DNA of 64,000 nt from Metaphire vulgaris (Eukaryota; Annelida; Clitellata; Crassiclitellata; Megascolecidae), in NCBI GenBank assembly GCA_018105865.1, contig CM030852.1:7576034-7640033 (forward strand), given 5' to 3'. The number at the start of each line of letters is the position of its first letter. The first letter of the stretch is position 1. The notes below the pieces were generated by a model that saw only the letters and a list, made by a program, of their open reading frames with translations, searched no databases and was not told where the DNA came from. Below are positions 54,133 through 63,825 of this stretch, one piece after another. Made by a program: the position numbers and the translations under genes.

Positions 54133-54167
<35 letters not shown>
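53846..54167 (+). mobile_element. LINE C-terminal copy (GAT-tailed)
   Basis: The plus strand reads SRHRLAIFGHAARLEETVPV, HQALRYHVDL, then RCPGRPRKRWIDHIRS, ending in (gat)n. Duplicated target ATCTATGCT (53837-53845, 54168-54176). Roughly 320 bp; opposite orientation to its host LINE. Confidence 0.9.
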
Positions 54168-54169
<2 letters not shown>

Positions 54170-54504
54170 CTATGCTTGTTCTAATCTACTCCTATGCTGA
54201 CGTGCATCTGAAATATCTTTGTTGGACCAGGGTTGTGAAAGCCTATCAGTAACAATTTTGGTTTTCTCGAAAATAAGGTCATCCAAAATATTACATAAAA
54301 CATTTTTAAAAAGACTTGCAATATTCTGTAACAGATTCTGTTGAGGAAGTAGATAATGGTGAAGAAAGAATTTTCAACTGAAACTGCTCAATGTCTAGCA
54401 ACCTCTAGGGTCTAAATTTTACCGACTTTCTAGAGGATAGAGGCATCATGGAGCCTTAAGTTGAAAGTTTACAGCACATGATACAGTAGGATCATCAGAG
54501 ATAT

Positions 54505-54865
54505 CATCATCATCAGAGTTGCTTTCTGCCAACTCATTAGCGGCAATAGCTAGACACAAAACTTTTACATTTATCTCTTTCCGTTGTTAATCTCATTCCA
54601 TCTATTATTGTCATTTGATATCTTTCAAAGTCTTCTTTGATGTTATCTATCCACTTTTTCCTGGGTCTTCCTCTTCCTCTTTTGACTTCTTTGTATGTGT
54701 AGAGTGCTTTATATGGGAGTCTGTTGCTTTTCATTCTATTTATGTGTCCATACCATCTAAGTCTTTTTGTTCTGATTTTATCTATTATTGTCTCTTTCAT
54801 CCCCAGTCTTTTCTTGAAGTATTCATTTCTTATTCTTTGCAATCTACTTACTCCCAATGTCTTTC
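54505..54865 (-). mobile_element. RTE-like LINE 3' end, 11-bp target duplication
   Basis: An intact minus-strand frame of 106 codons: MGVSRLQRIRNEYFKKRLGM, IRTKRLRWYGHINRM, RGRGRPRKKWIDNIKEDF and SFVSSYCR. Target duplication ATCAGAGATAT at 54494-54504 and 54866-54876; (atc)n tail. Same family as 14.1 and 29.4 kb; this is the best preserved of the three. Confidence 0.93.
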
Positions 54866-55860
54866 ATCAGAGATATAAGAATCATTATTTGAGACAAGAG
54901 AGACAACTGTGCTATCATCTCTTGTGATAAGAAGATCAAGTGTATGACCAAGATGGTGAGTTGGACCAGCCACATGCTGCTTAAGGTCAAAACTATTTAG
55001 AAGATTTTCGAACTGCACCGCATGAATGTCTTTTAAATCATCTGTATGAATATTAAAATCACCAGAAATGATTGGTTCACCAAGAGTGAAAATGAATGTC
55101 TCAAGAATTGGTTGAAATTCTGTCATAAAAAGTGTCTGTAAAAATTTAGAAAAGAAATTCTTTTGCTGCCAGGATCAAGAGCTCCTGCAATGACCTCAAG
55201 TGAATGAAAAGGAGCACCAGGAACAAACAGTTCGGTAAAATTTTTAAAATAATTTTTCAGAAAAGCAACCCCACCACCATTGCCGTGCTGTCTTAGATTG
55301 CTACGAAGTGAAACATCAGAAGGATGTAGATCAGATAAGAATGATAGAGTATCACTTAGGCGCAGCCATGTCTCATTCAAGGCCAGAATATGAAGAGGAT
55401 AATCAAATTTAAGTAAATATGCAATGAAGATGTCTTGTTTCTAATCAAAACAATACTAAAATGTCCAAATTTCAGAGTTGTCAAATGGCCAGGGTTTAGC
55501 TGAACATCACCTGATAGTAGAAGAATTAAGAATACATGTACGCACTTAGCGTTTGACTTATTAACAATGATTCTTGTGTGTTTGAAGCATCTACGTTTAT
55601 TCAGCAATATGCCACATCTGTTAAATATCAACAACCTAGTGGAAACTGAGGATTTTGCTGAGGGGATGAAGTTAAATGAATTAAAGCAAGCAACATTTTT
55701 AGAGATACAGCATTCAGGACTCGGAACTCTAATGTCTCCATAGTCAAACTCGTATATAAGCTTAAGCCAAGTGAGATGCAAATTCAAATGAAAAAGGAAA
55801 ATCGAACATAGTAACAGTATTGATTTCATAGTGCCAAAAATTACGACAGGCAAATGTTGA

Positions 55861-56105
55861 TTTAATCAGATTCAAATGAAAGTCAAGGTATAATTCAGCT
55901 CATGCAGCAACTCGCAAGCTCAGCATAAGATGAATAGTGCCAACTGATATCAGTCATGTCATTTCCAAATGGTTCAAAAATTTACCCATCTACCATAAAC
56001 CTTTTTAGCAAAAAAAAATTACACACATCATAATATAACTTTTATGAGATTATTTTTAAAAAATTAAATATTGTAACTTGCTCAACCTTTAGCCAATTCT
56101 GAAAC
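55861..56105. other. LINE 5' UTR or intron
   Basis: Nothing recognised; probably the 5' UTR of the LINE whose endonuclease begins near 55.4-55.8 kb. Confidence 0.35.
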
Positions 56106-56109
56106 AAAT

Positions 56110-56455
56110 ATGCAAGATGTGTGGAAGTTAAAGATGGGACAGTGTACCTTTCCTGTGAATTTAAGCAGTTGAGGTCGATGCACAGACCGTTTGGACTCAG
56201 ATCAGATAACACAAGAACTTTGGTCACTACTCGAACCAGCACAAAGATTGGCGATCGTTCATTTAGGATGCTAGGACCTTACTACTGGAATGCTCTCCCA
56301 GCGGAGCTACGGGACAATACTACGTGTCGAGAAGTTTTCCTTTCAAGACTTAAAACATTATTCTTTGACCAATCAGCAGTGGCGCATTTGTGCTAAAGTG
56401 CACCTATTAATGAACTATCTAATCTAATCTAATCTAATCTAATCTAATCTATTGA
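56110..56455 (+). mobile_element. LINE 3' end (AATCT-tailed)
   Basis: The plus strand reads VYLSCEFKQLRSMHRPFGLR, SDNTRTLVTTRTSTKIGDRS, FRMLGPYYWNALPAELRDN and FLSRLKTLFF, followed by stop, a short UTR and aatctaatctaatct repeats. The frame of the remaining 91 codons is intact, so the insertion may be fairly recent. Confidence 0.88.
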
Positions 56456-56689
56456 CAGTGTAAATTAAAGTTCACAAGACTCAAAAAAAATTTAAGCAGG
56501 TTAACTGAAATTAGTTTTGTCTGACAAAAGAGAGACCAAGATCCATTCTAACACAATTTCATTGGACAATTCAATCCAGCAAAGGCTTAGCAGAACAAGA
56601 TAACATGGGAAGCCATCGTCATTGGCACAAGCTGGCGGTAAATCATGGATAGTAGGATAAGATCTGATGCAATAGACACCCATAACATT

Positions 56690-57120
56690 CAAACGAAAAG
56701 CAATATCTGCAGCCTGGGAGTAATCATCAACAAAACATCATTCAGTGACCACATGGACACAATCTGCAAATCATACTTTCAAATCCGGGCTCCAGAGCAC
56801 ACCCATAACGGTGTCAAATTTAACACAGCCACCTCAACAGCCTGTTCAATGGTTAGCAGTAGAATCAACTATTGCAATCCTGTTCTATGTGGTATCTCAG
56901 GAAAGAACCTACAAAAAACTCTAGTGGGTGCAGAACTCACTGGCTAGGACTGTTTGTAAACTGTGCCAATCAGAATACATCATTCCAATCCACAATCACC
57001 TACCAGTACAGTACTGCTTACAATACAAGATTGCAACTACCTTCAGGACAGTAACAAAACAACAACCTAGAATTTTGTACCTGGTATATGACATTCAGCT
57101 GCATGAATGGCCTTGATTAC
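56690..57120 (+). mobile_element. L2-like LINE C-terminal fragment
   Basis: NICSLGVIINKTSFSDHMDT, VSSRINYCNPVLCGISGKNL and, after a frameshift, QNSLARTVCKLCQSEYII. Both ends are truncated; frameshifts near 56930. Confidence 0.82.
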
Positions 57121-57124
57121 TAAG

Positions 57125-57650
57125 ATAAATCAATCAATCGATCAATCAATCAACTTCTATTGAGCCACTCTCATAATACCCGGGGCACCAGCCAATGGCG
57201 CACCAAATCCAAATAGAATTAGAGCCAGGTCAATCTGGAAAGCTCAGTCAGAACAGCAGGAGAGCAATCTAAGGGGGGATAAGGGTCACCCACTGAGAAA
57301 CAACTACTGCCAATGAGTGCAAGAAAATGAGGAACAACATATAAAAGTCCTGCCAAAAACCTACTGGAGTGATTAGTAGGTCAAGAGATAGTCACGTCTT
57401 AAGATAATTGGGTTCATCGTTATATAACATGGCTTTATACACTAAAATTTTTAGATAGATTTTATAAGTAATTTGGTGTTTGATATGAAGCCAATGTAGG
57501 AACTGTCTAGCTGGAAATATATGTTCAAATCAGGGAAATTTGAATATGACTCTAATTAAAGAATTTTGTACTCTCTGGAGCTTCTGCATATTTGAAATTG
57601 TGATGCCGAAAAGCAGGCAATAATATTTGTCCTAAACCGTTCTGACATTT
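57125..57650 (-). mobile_element. LINE 3' portion (AATC-tailed family)
   Basis: The (aatc)n tail is at 57125-57150, then a UTR with gagccactctcataatac and ggcgcaccaaatccaaat shared with 6.55 and 19.95 kb; the coding part near 57560-57400 reads NSLIRVIFKFP and FLHWLHIKHQITYKIYLK. Confidence 0.82.
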
Positions 57651-57990
57651 CAGTATCTATCTTCACTGAACTTTCTGACTTCTTATATATTGTCTGTATT
57701 TAACGGATGAGTTTTTCTTCAATGCCAGCATGTCTTGTGGCTTGCCACAACCCTCCCTGCCACACCGAGTCAAAGTCCTGTTTGTAATCTATAAAGTTAA
57801 TATAATAGCTCTTGTTTGCCTCAATTGTTTTTTCCAGTAGCTGTCTTATGACAGAGAGTTGATCAATTGTGCTTCGAACAGGGTGGAAGCCTGCCTGATC
57901 TTCACCCATCATTTCTTCTACATAGTTGCCAATTCTTTTTTGAAGTATCCTTTTTGATTTTTTTGGGTAAACGAGCCAAATTTTGGTTTG
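57640..57990 (-). mobile_element. RTE-like RT fragment (motif A region)
   Basis: The minus strand: RIGNYVEEMMGEDQAGFHP, STIDQLSVIRQLLEKTIEAN, then INFIDYKQDFDSVWQGGLW (motif A, with the usual Lys-Ala replaced by Gln-Asp) and HAGIEEKLI. About 90 codons without a stop; both ends lost. Confidence 0.85.
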
Positions 57991-57999
57991 TACATAGAA

Positions 58000-58335
58000 G
58001 AAATTCCTAAAACTATTGCCAACATAAAAATGCCGGTCAAAATGTTATGACACCATGGATTAGTACTACACTACTTATAGACAGTGAGAGTGTGGTATTT
58101 TCTGAAGCAGTTTCCCATGCAAAGACATACCAACATTACAGTCAGTTCAACCATGTGTACCACAAAACATTCAGGGGCCACATAATCACCAACTCACCCT
58201 AACCCTAACACTAACAATGTGAAAATGACATTTCTGGCATTTCACCCATTAACCATAGTGATACTTCTGGCTCTTCCCCAGCAACAGTTTACAGCCCATA
58301 TTTGCATTGGCGTCCTGTTGAAGCTCTTTAGGTCA
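58000..58335. other. Unassigned sequence with ccctaaccctaac
   Basis: Unrecognised sequence between two LINE fragments; the word caccctaaccctaacactaa at 58195-58215 resembles two to three telomere repeats but is too short to interpret. Confidence 0.4.
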
Positions 58336-58339
58336 ACAA

Positions 58340-59545
58340 GTCTTCACTTGGGCTTCAGAAAAGGACGTGGCACAAGGGATCACATAACAAATTTAAGAAT
58401 AATAATGGAAAAAACAAAAGAATTCCAGCAGCCACTGTACATCTGCTTTATAGACTATACAAAAGCATTTGACTCTGTACCTCATGAAAAATTATGGTAT
58501 ATAATGTTGGAGATGGGCTTTCCGGCACATCTGGTTCAACTACTAACAAATTTGTACAAAAACCAAAAATATGCCATACGAATAATGGGAACAGTCACAG
58601 AATGGTTCAAAATAAAAAAGGGCGTGAGACAAGGCTGTACAATATCCCCACGTCTGTTTAATATAATAGCAGAAATGATAATGCGTGTGGCTTTGGAAGG
58701 GTTCAAAGGAGGATGCAAAGTTGGTTGGCTAACCATTAATAATCTAAGGTATGCAGACGATGTGGTTTTGCTGGCATCGAGCGCACAGAAACTTCAAGAA
58801 CTAGTAAGCAGAGTGGAACAAGCGAGTGCGAAATATGGGCTTCAAATAAATGTAAATAAATCAAAAGTAATGACAACTAACGGAGACAAAGTTTCCATCA
58901 GAGTAGATCAGAAGGTAATGGAACAAGTGGGAAAGTTTACATATCTTGGCGCAATTATATCAGAAGACTGCTCCCTAGAGGAAGAAATATTGACAAAAGG
59001 AAGGGTTGCCATCAGAAAAATGAAGAACATTTGGAAAGACAATAATATCAGCATGAGAACAAAGAAGAGGATAATCGAGAGTGTTGCATGGAGTATAGCA
59101 TCATATGGATGTGAAAGTTGGACTCTGAAAAGAAAAATACAGAGAAGAATAGAAGCTTTTGAAATGTACTCATTACGTACCATGCAAAGCATAAGCTGGA
59201 GAGATAGGAAAACCAATAAAGAGGTTTTGAAAATGTCAGGCACGGAAAGACGTTTCCTCAACATGTGCAAAAGAAGGAAGCTGCAATACTTCGGACACGC
59301 ACAGCGGAACAGCGACACTAGGTCAACATTGGAGAGGACAATCCAACAAGGAATGATGTCGGGAACTAGACGAAGAGGGCGACCAGGGAGAAGATGGGCG
59401 GATGACGTGGAAGAGTGGACAGGAATGAAAATGTCAGCAGCAGTCAAGAAAACAGAGGATCGACATGGTTGGAGGAAAGAAATTAATGCTGTCACCTTAA
59501 CTTCAGTTCATGAAGGAACAAGGAGAAGATGAAGATGATGATGGG
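58340..59545 (+). mobile_element. RTE-like LINE copy with long open RT frame
   Basis: Continuous frame to 59532. Motifs: SLHLGFRKGRGTRDHITNLR (near 58345), QPLYICFIDYTKAFDSVPHE (motif A, 58435), KKGVRQGCTISPRLFNI (motif B, 58615), NNLRYADDVVLLASS (catalytic YADD, 58738), KFTYLGAIISEDCS, YGCESWTLKR, then FGHAQRN and RGRPGRRWADDVEEWTG. About 400 codons remain; the endonuclease and RT N-terminus are missing, and the upstream codons from 58219 are not homologous. Tail gatgaagatgatgatg. Confidence 0.92.
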
Positions 59546-60136
59546 CAACTGAAACCTTTTGTGCCAAGAAAAACTCGAACTGACTTTTACTTAACCCAGC
59601 AAAAACAAAACATAACTCGTTTGGTTTGGGACGCTCGATAGCTGATCATGAAGCTCAGCCACCTGCATTTCCTCACCTCTCTTATTCATCCTCATTCCAT
59701 GACCTTTGTGTCACACTGGACTGAGTTGACTTTTTCTGAGCTCAACCACTCCTTCACTTGCACATGCCTTTAATATCTCTGCCAGGTTCAAGTTATCTGG
59801 CAAGCACTTGATGCACCCTCTGCTGCTCCCTGGTACATGCTTTTATCTGCCCAAAAAATGACTATGTGGATTCACTCTAACCTGGTCTCCCAGCAGTTCC
59901 ACTTAATCAACTACAATCAGCACAATGTTCTGCATTCATGCACCATGCTGGGGTATGAAGGCATGACTCCATAAGTGAATACAAGACAAATGTTTGCATT
60001 GACTCCCTTACTCTCATTTCCACATCATGTGGACAGTGGCACTGTGTTTGAATGGGACAGGGGCTCCATCTAATCTCTCTGAGTTACTCCACCCACTCAG
60101 GTCTTTTGCTAATCAACGCTGTCTCTGCTCTTAGAG

Positions 60137-61215
60137 CAGGAGTCTCCAAAGTACACTCTGCGAGCCGGATACGGCTCAATGAGGTCTTTCATCCGGCCCG
60201 CAGCAAAAGATGAGAAACATGCTAAAAAAATAATATAGGAGTCTCTTTTTTCACCTTCTGCATGACAGATACATAGACTTTAATTATAACTTGCTTCAGC
60301 GTTGCTCACAGAGAGTGAATGGCTTTGGAAATTAGTAGTTTCAACAGATCTATTCATGCCTCTTAATGATTTTAGTATTCGGATACATGGTGAAACGGCA
60401 CTCATCTGCAATTTGTACTCCAAGGTTAAAGCGTTCCATCAGAAATTAGCACTTTCTGATAATCAGTTATCAAAAAGCTGCTTCAGTTACTTTCCACGCT
60501 GTGACAAATACAGCATTACAGCCGAGAAGCTGTCCTCCATTTCCATGCCTCTTTGCTCAAGATATAATTTCAAGTTTGAGAAAAGAGTTCCAGGAACGAT
60601 TCTCTGTTTTGGTGCATGTTCATCGAAAATACGACTCTTTAAAAATCCTTTTGATTTTATCATTGAAGACTTACCTTCTGATTTGCAAATGGAAATTATT
60701 GATTTGCAATCCAGTGATATCCTAAAGGACAAATTTCAGGAAGGAAATTTGATAGAATTCTATCAAGGCTTTCCATGTGATCAGCTTATTCATTTTAAAA
60801 GTTTGCTCGTGATAACATTTCTGCTTTTGGAACTACATATTTGTGTGAAAAGGCATTTTCTAACATGAAGTCTATTTAAATCCTGCTACAGTTAAGCAAT
60901 ATCTGATGAACATTTAAAATCCTTACTTGTTATAGGGACTACACACTTTGAACCACAGTTTGATGTAATTTTATTAGTAATGCATCAGTTTAATTTATCT
61001 CACAGCAGTTAAAATCATTTCAATTCCAACTGATATTATGTGCAATATATACTCCATAATAATTCAGCAATAAATAGTCTGTTTTTTGTCAGTTATTCAT
61101 TTGCTATATATTGTATTAGTGTATTTTACCAAATTTAATTTCTTGTGCATGTGACACGCAGAACTGAAAGAAGTCAACAATGTGGTCCTCGGCTGAAAAA
61201 CTTTTCAGACCCCTG
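60137..61215 (+). mobile_element. hAT element carrying a transposase remnant
   Basis: 1,079 bp; termini CAGGAGTCTCCAAAGT and, in reverse, CAGGGGTCTGAAAAGT; perfect target duplication TCTTAGAG (60129-60136, 61216-61223). Subterminal gccggatacggc / ccggcccgcag. It encodes the C-terminal half of a transposase on the plus strand. Confidence 0.95.
60290..60990 (+). pseudogene. hAT transposase C-terminal half (ZBED/GTF2IRD2-like)
   Basis: An open frame of 188 codons at 60302-60868: WLWKLVVSTDLFMPLNDFSI, ETALICNLYSKVKAFHQKLA, FSYFPRCDKYS, NPFDFIIEDLPSDLQMEIID, LQSSDILKDKFQEGNLIEFY; then, across a frameshift near 60815, FGTTYLCEKAFSNMKS and SDEHLKSLL. ELQMELIDLQ.....K and YLCE..FS.MK are the hallmark of the hAT group that gave vertebrate GTF2IRD2, EPM2AIP1 and FAM200-type genes. 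The N-terminal BED finger and first catalytic segment are missing, so it cannot transpose itself. Confidence 0.9.
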
Positions 61216-61340
61216 TCTTAGAGCCTATTTTATGCTCCATAGGCATAAACTGCAGCGAGGCTTTGCATTCTCTAATGAGCTTGAAACTAGCATATGCAGG
61301 TTTGCAGACAAAAATTCCATGACACTATAATACTTCCTAA

Positions 61341-61513
61341 AACACTTGGAAAGCCTACCATTTGCAGTAAAAAGAAATTGAAGACAGAGCACTTATGAGG
61401 GTTCAACAGAAAATATACAATATAAATGCCTTGCTACATTACATCACATTACAAAAATACAAAATTAACAGCATTATACAGTTAAAAAGCATAAGATATT
61501 TGTCATTTCTTAC
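61341..61513. other. Intron next to exon a donor
   Basis: AT-rich, nothing recognised. Confidence 0.4.
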
Positions 61514-61862
61514 CTGCTCCCTGACCATCCTTTGGAGTTTTTTGATTGACATAGAATATCCTTGGAACAATCAATTTGATCAAATGCAAATCAGAACCAA
61601 TAACAGCCCACAGATGAAAAAGTCCAGGATGACCAGTTTCTGAAATTTGAATTATCTGCCAATGCATGTCCATCATTGTCTGAACTGTCTTCTGAAAAAA
61701 TCTTCCAAGATCAGAATGAAAATTTCCTGACGGCAGAGTTCTTCTGCCAAAAATCCCACAGCTGTTGCTATCAACTCGTCTTCTTTTGAGGCATTCCCTT
61801 CTCTGTTTCATTTGATATGTCCACTTTTTCTTTTGAAATTCAACCCAGCATCTAACATCATC
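61514..61862 (-). CDS. POLE: DNA polymerase epsilon catalytic subunit, exon a
   Basis: The longest POLE exon here, 349 nt: acceptor aaacttgatttgtag ending at 61863 and donor GGAGCAG|gtaaga at 61513. It starts in phase 0 with DDVRCWVEFQKKKWTYQMKQ, continues RRECLKRRR (basic), then LGRFFQKTVQTMMDMHWQII, QISETGHPGLFHLWAVIGSD and LHLIKLIVPRIFYVNQKTP, leaving one base of a Val codon. W..F..KKW..Q..QR...RRR and WQI.QISET...GLF.LWA..GSDLH.I.L..PR.FYVNQ match vertebrate POLE closely. It is the linker between the catalytic N-terminal half and the inactive C-terminal half. The upstream exon is not in the window. Confidence 0.97.
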
Positions 61863-62354
61863 CTACAAATCAAGTTTAAATGTGAACACTGGACAATAAC
61901 AAAAAACTTGTCTGTTACTTGGCCTATTCCGTGTGTGTGCCCTTCACTAAATCCAGTGCATAGATTCTAAATATGCACATAACTTAATTTCTATATGCAA
62001 GGGCAAGAAAAATTTTATTTAGCTGTCATAGAGACACTAAAAAACCAAATGCTGGTCCAAAACTGAAGGATGTCAAAATAGCAGTCACATTAAAAAGATA
62101 TATGGTCTTAGCTACAGCCGCACGCGTGCGCGCACACACACACACAACACAGTTCAAAAGTGCTGTAAAACACTTGTTTTTGCACCTGCTAGTATTTACA
62201 GTTGACCACTGCAGAAACCGGCAGTAGATACTCATAATGTAAGGGTTGCAATGGCCTTCACACCTCCTTTCCATGACAGAAATATCCTGGCGAAATCATA
62301 CCCCACGTTCATTACTAATAGCAATAAAATAAATCAGGAGAAAATACAGGTAAG
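61863..62354. other. Intron with a (CA)n run
   Basis: Contains gcgtgcgcgcacacacacac at 62122-62152, an alternating purine-pyrimidine tract. Nothing else seen. Confidence 0.5.
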
Positions 62355-62368
62355 AATTATTATTATTA

Positions 62369-62415
<47 letters not shown>
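62355..62415. repeat. (ATT)n microsatellite, LINE tail
   Basis: About 20 att units forming the 3' tail of the minus-strand LINE that begins at 62416. Confidence 0.97.
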
Positions 62416-63825
62416 CAGGACGATTTCTAGAGCGCCATTAGCAAAGCTAAAAGGGCCTAAGTCAAAAGCGCTTTACAAAAATATGTTAAACATGTGTGTT
62501 TTCAATTGTTTTCGGAACCGATCCGGCAGTGTCTCGACTGTGAGCGACTTCAGAAGTGAGTTCCACGAGGTGGGGCCCCCTCATCGAAAGGACCTGTCCC
62601 CAAATCCTGCTGTCTTAAGCGGCGGAGGGACGATCAGATGATTGGTCGCTCCCGAGCGTAGCTGAGAGTGTCGTTCAACCGTCGAAGATCTTTCGAACAA
62701 TTCGGACAGGTAGGTAGGACAGAATGGGTCGTTAAGCGCTCGGTATATAAGCCAAAGACGTTTGACCATCACACGATCGGGGATCCGCAACCAGTGTAGA
62801 CGATCCTTCAGGAGCGGCGTGACATGGGCACTCCATCTGGTTCCGTAGATGAGGCGAGCCGAAACATTCAGAACCATCTGAAGTCGATTTAGTTGCCTAT
62901 CCGGTAGTCCGTATAGCAGACTATTACAATAGTCGATGCAGGCACCCACCAATGCCCGGACCAAGTTGAAGAACGCCAATGTTGGTAGGTAGCGTTGCAC
63001 TTCCCTAATCCGTCGCAAGCGAAAGTATCCCGACCGGATAGTATTGTTCAGTTGTGCATCGAATGAAAGTGACTCATCGAGGAGTATACCAAGTAGACGG
63101 AGCTGGCTAGTGGGTGTTATAGTTAAACCCTCAACATTGAACGCGGCGCGGTCAATGAGGTGTCCTCTGTGAAAGGTAGCGAGCCAGAGAAACTCCGTCT
63201 TCGCCGGGTTTAGCGAGAGTCGATTCTGATCGGTCCATACCCGGACTGCTGCTATACACGATTCAGCTCATGTGCAAAGTTCAACAGATTCAGACATTAG
63301 GCAGGACGAATAGGCCTGCACGTCGTCAGCGTAGGCATGCATCGTAAAGCCAAACGATTCAATGATTCAGCCAATGTCCGCAGTGTAGAGTATGAATAAT
63401 AGCGGACCCAGCACGGAGCCTTGGGGCACGCCATAGAGGACACGAGAGAGAGTAGAAGTCTTTCCCATCCAACTGACCAGGTGGGATCTGTAGTCAAGAT
63501 AGCTGCGAATCCAGGCGAGGGCCACCCCAGTTAGCCTGTAAGAGCACTGAAGCCGGTCGAGCAGGATCCCATGGTCGACTGCGTCGAAGGCGGCCGAGAG
63601 GTTGAGGAGGCAGATAAGCGCCTGTCGACCACTACCTGCCGATTCGATCAAATCATTGACAATCCGTAGGACCGCTGTTTCCGTCGAGTGCCCCCAGCGA
63701 TAAGCAGATTGATTTTTCGGCATGAGACCATTCACATGTACATCTTCAGTAACAATTGGCAGAGACATTGCAGTTATACTATTAATCGTAGTCTTGTGCA
63801 AGCCTAAAGTCTGAGCAGAGAACAA
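62416..63825 (-). mobile_element. L2-like LINE, RT to 3' end, few lesions
   Basis: Minus strand in order: MPKNQSAYRWGHSTETAVLR, LLNLSAAFDAVDHGILLDRL (motif A), YGVPQGSVLGPLLFILYTAD (motif B), HAYADDVQAYSSCL (catalytic YADD near 63340), NRLSLNPAKTEFLWL, RLLGILLDESLSFDAQL, GACIDYCNSLLYGLPDRQLN, DRLHWLRIPDRVMVKRLWLI and GFGDRSFR. Only two or three stops interrupt 430 codons. The 3' end reads gcgcttttgacttagg, then gctctagaaatcgtcc and (aat)n. Close relative of the 12.2-kb and 27.3-kb copies. Confidence 0.93.

Larger units (their letters stand above)
51600..55860 (-). mobile_element. L2/CR1-type LINE, near full length, with three later insertions
   Basis: Read down the minus strand: endonuclease blocks NETWLRLSDT (55375), HGNGGGVAFLKNYF and GEPIISGDFNIHTDD (55060), then HVAGPTHHLGHTLDLLITRD (54940); RT blocks LLDLYMAFDAIDYAFLLNKL (motif A, 53220), EHWFGISGTALEWLKSYLQ, then FGVPQGSVLGPW (motif B, 52400). 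The 3' UTR runs to 51640 with a (tta)n tail. Three younger elements interrupt it at 52433-53064, 53846-54167 and 54505-54865. The order endonuclease then RT identifies an L2/CR1/jockey-superfamily LINE. Confidence 0.88.
59570..61340 (+). mobile_element. L2-like LINE fragment, split by a hAT element
   Basis: The plus strand before the insertion reads LNPAKTKHNSFGL-like sequence, HDLCVTLD and later decayed C-terminal blocks; the sequence continues after 61223 as cctattttatgctccatagg. Too decayed to follow further. The split is at TCTTAGAG. Confidence 0.6.

Noticed and set aside
58195..58215. Telomere repeat
   Set aside because: Only two to three degenerate units; chance or scrap of a MITE like that at 22.8 kb is more likely.
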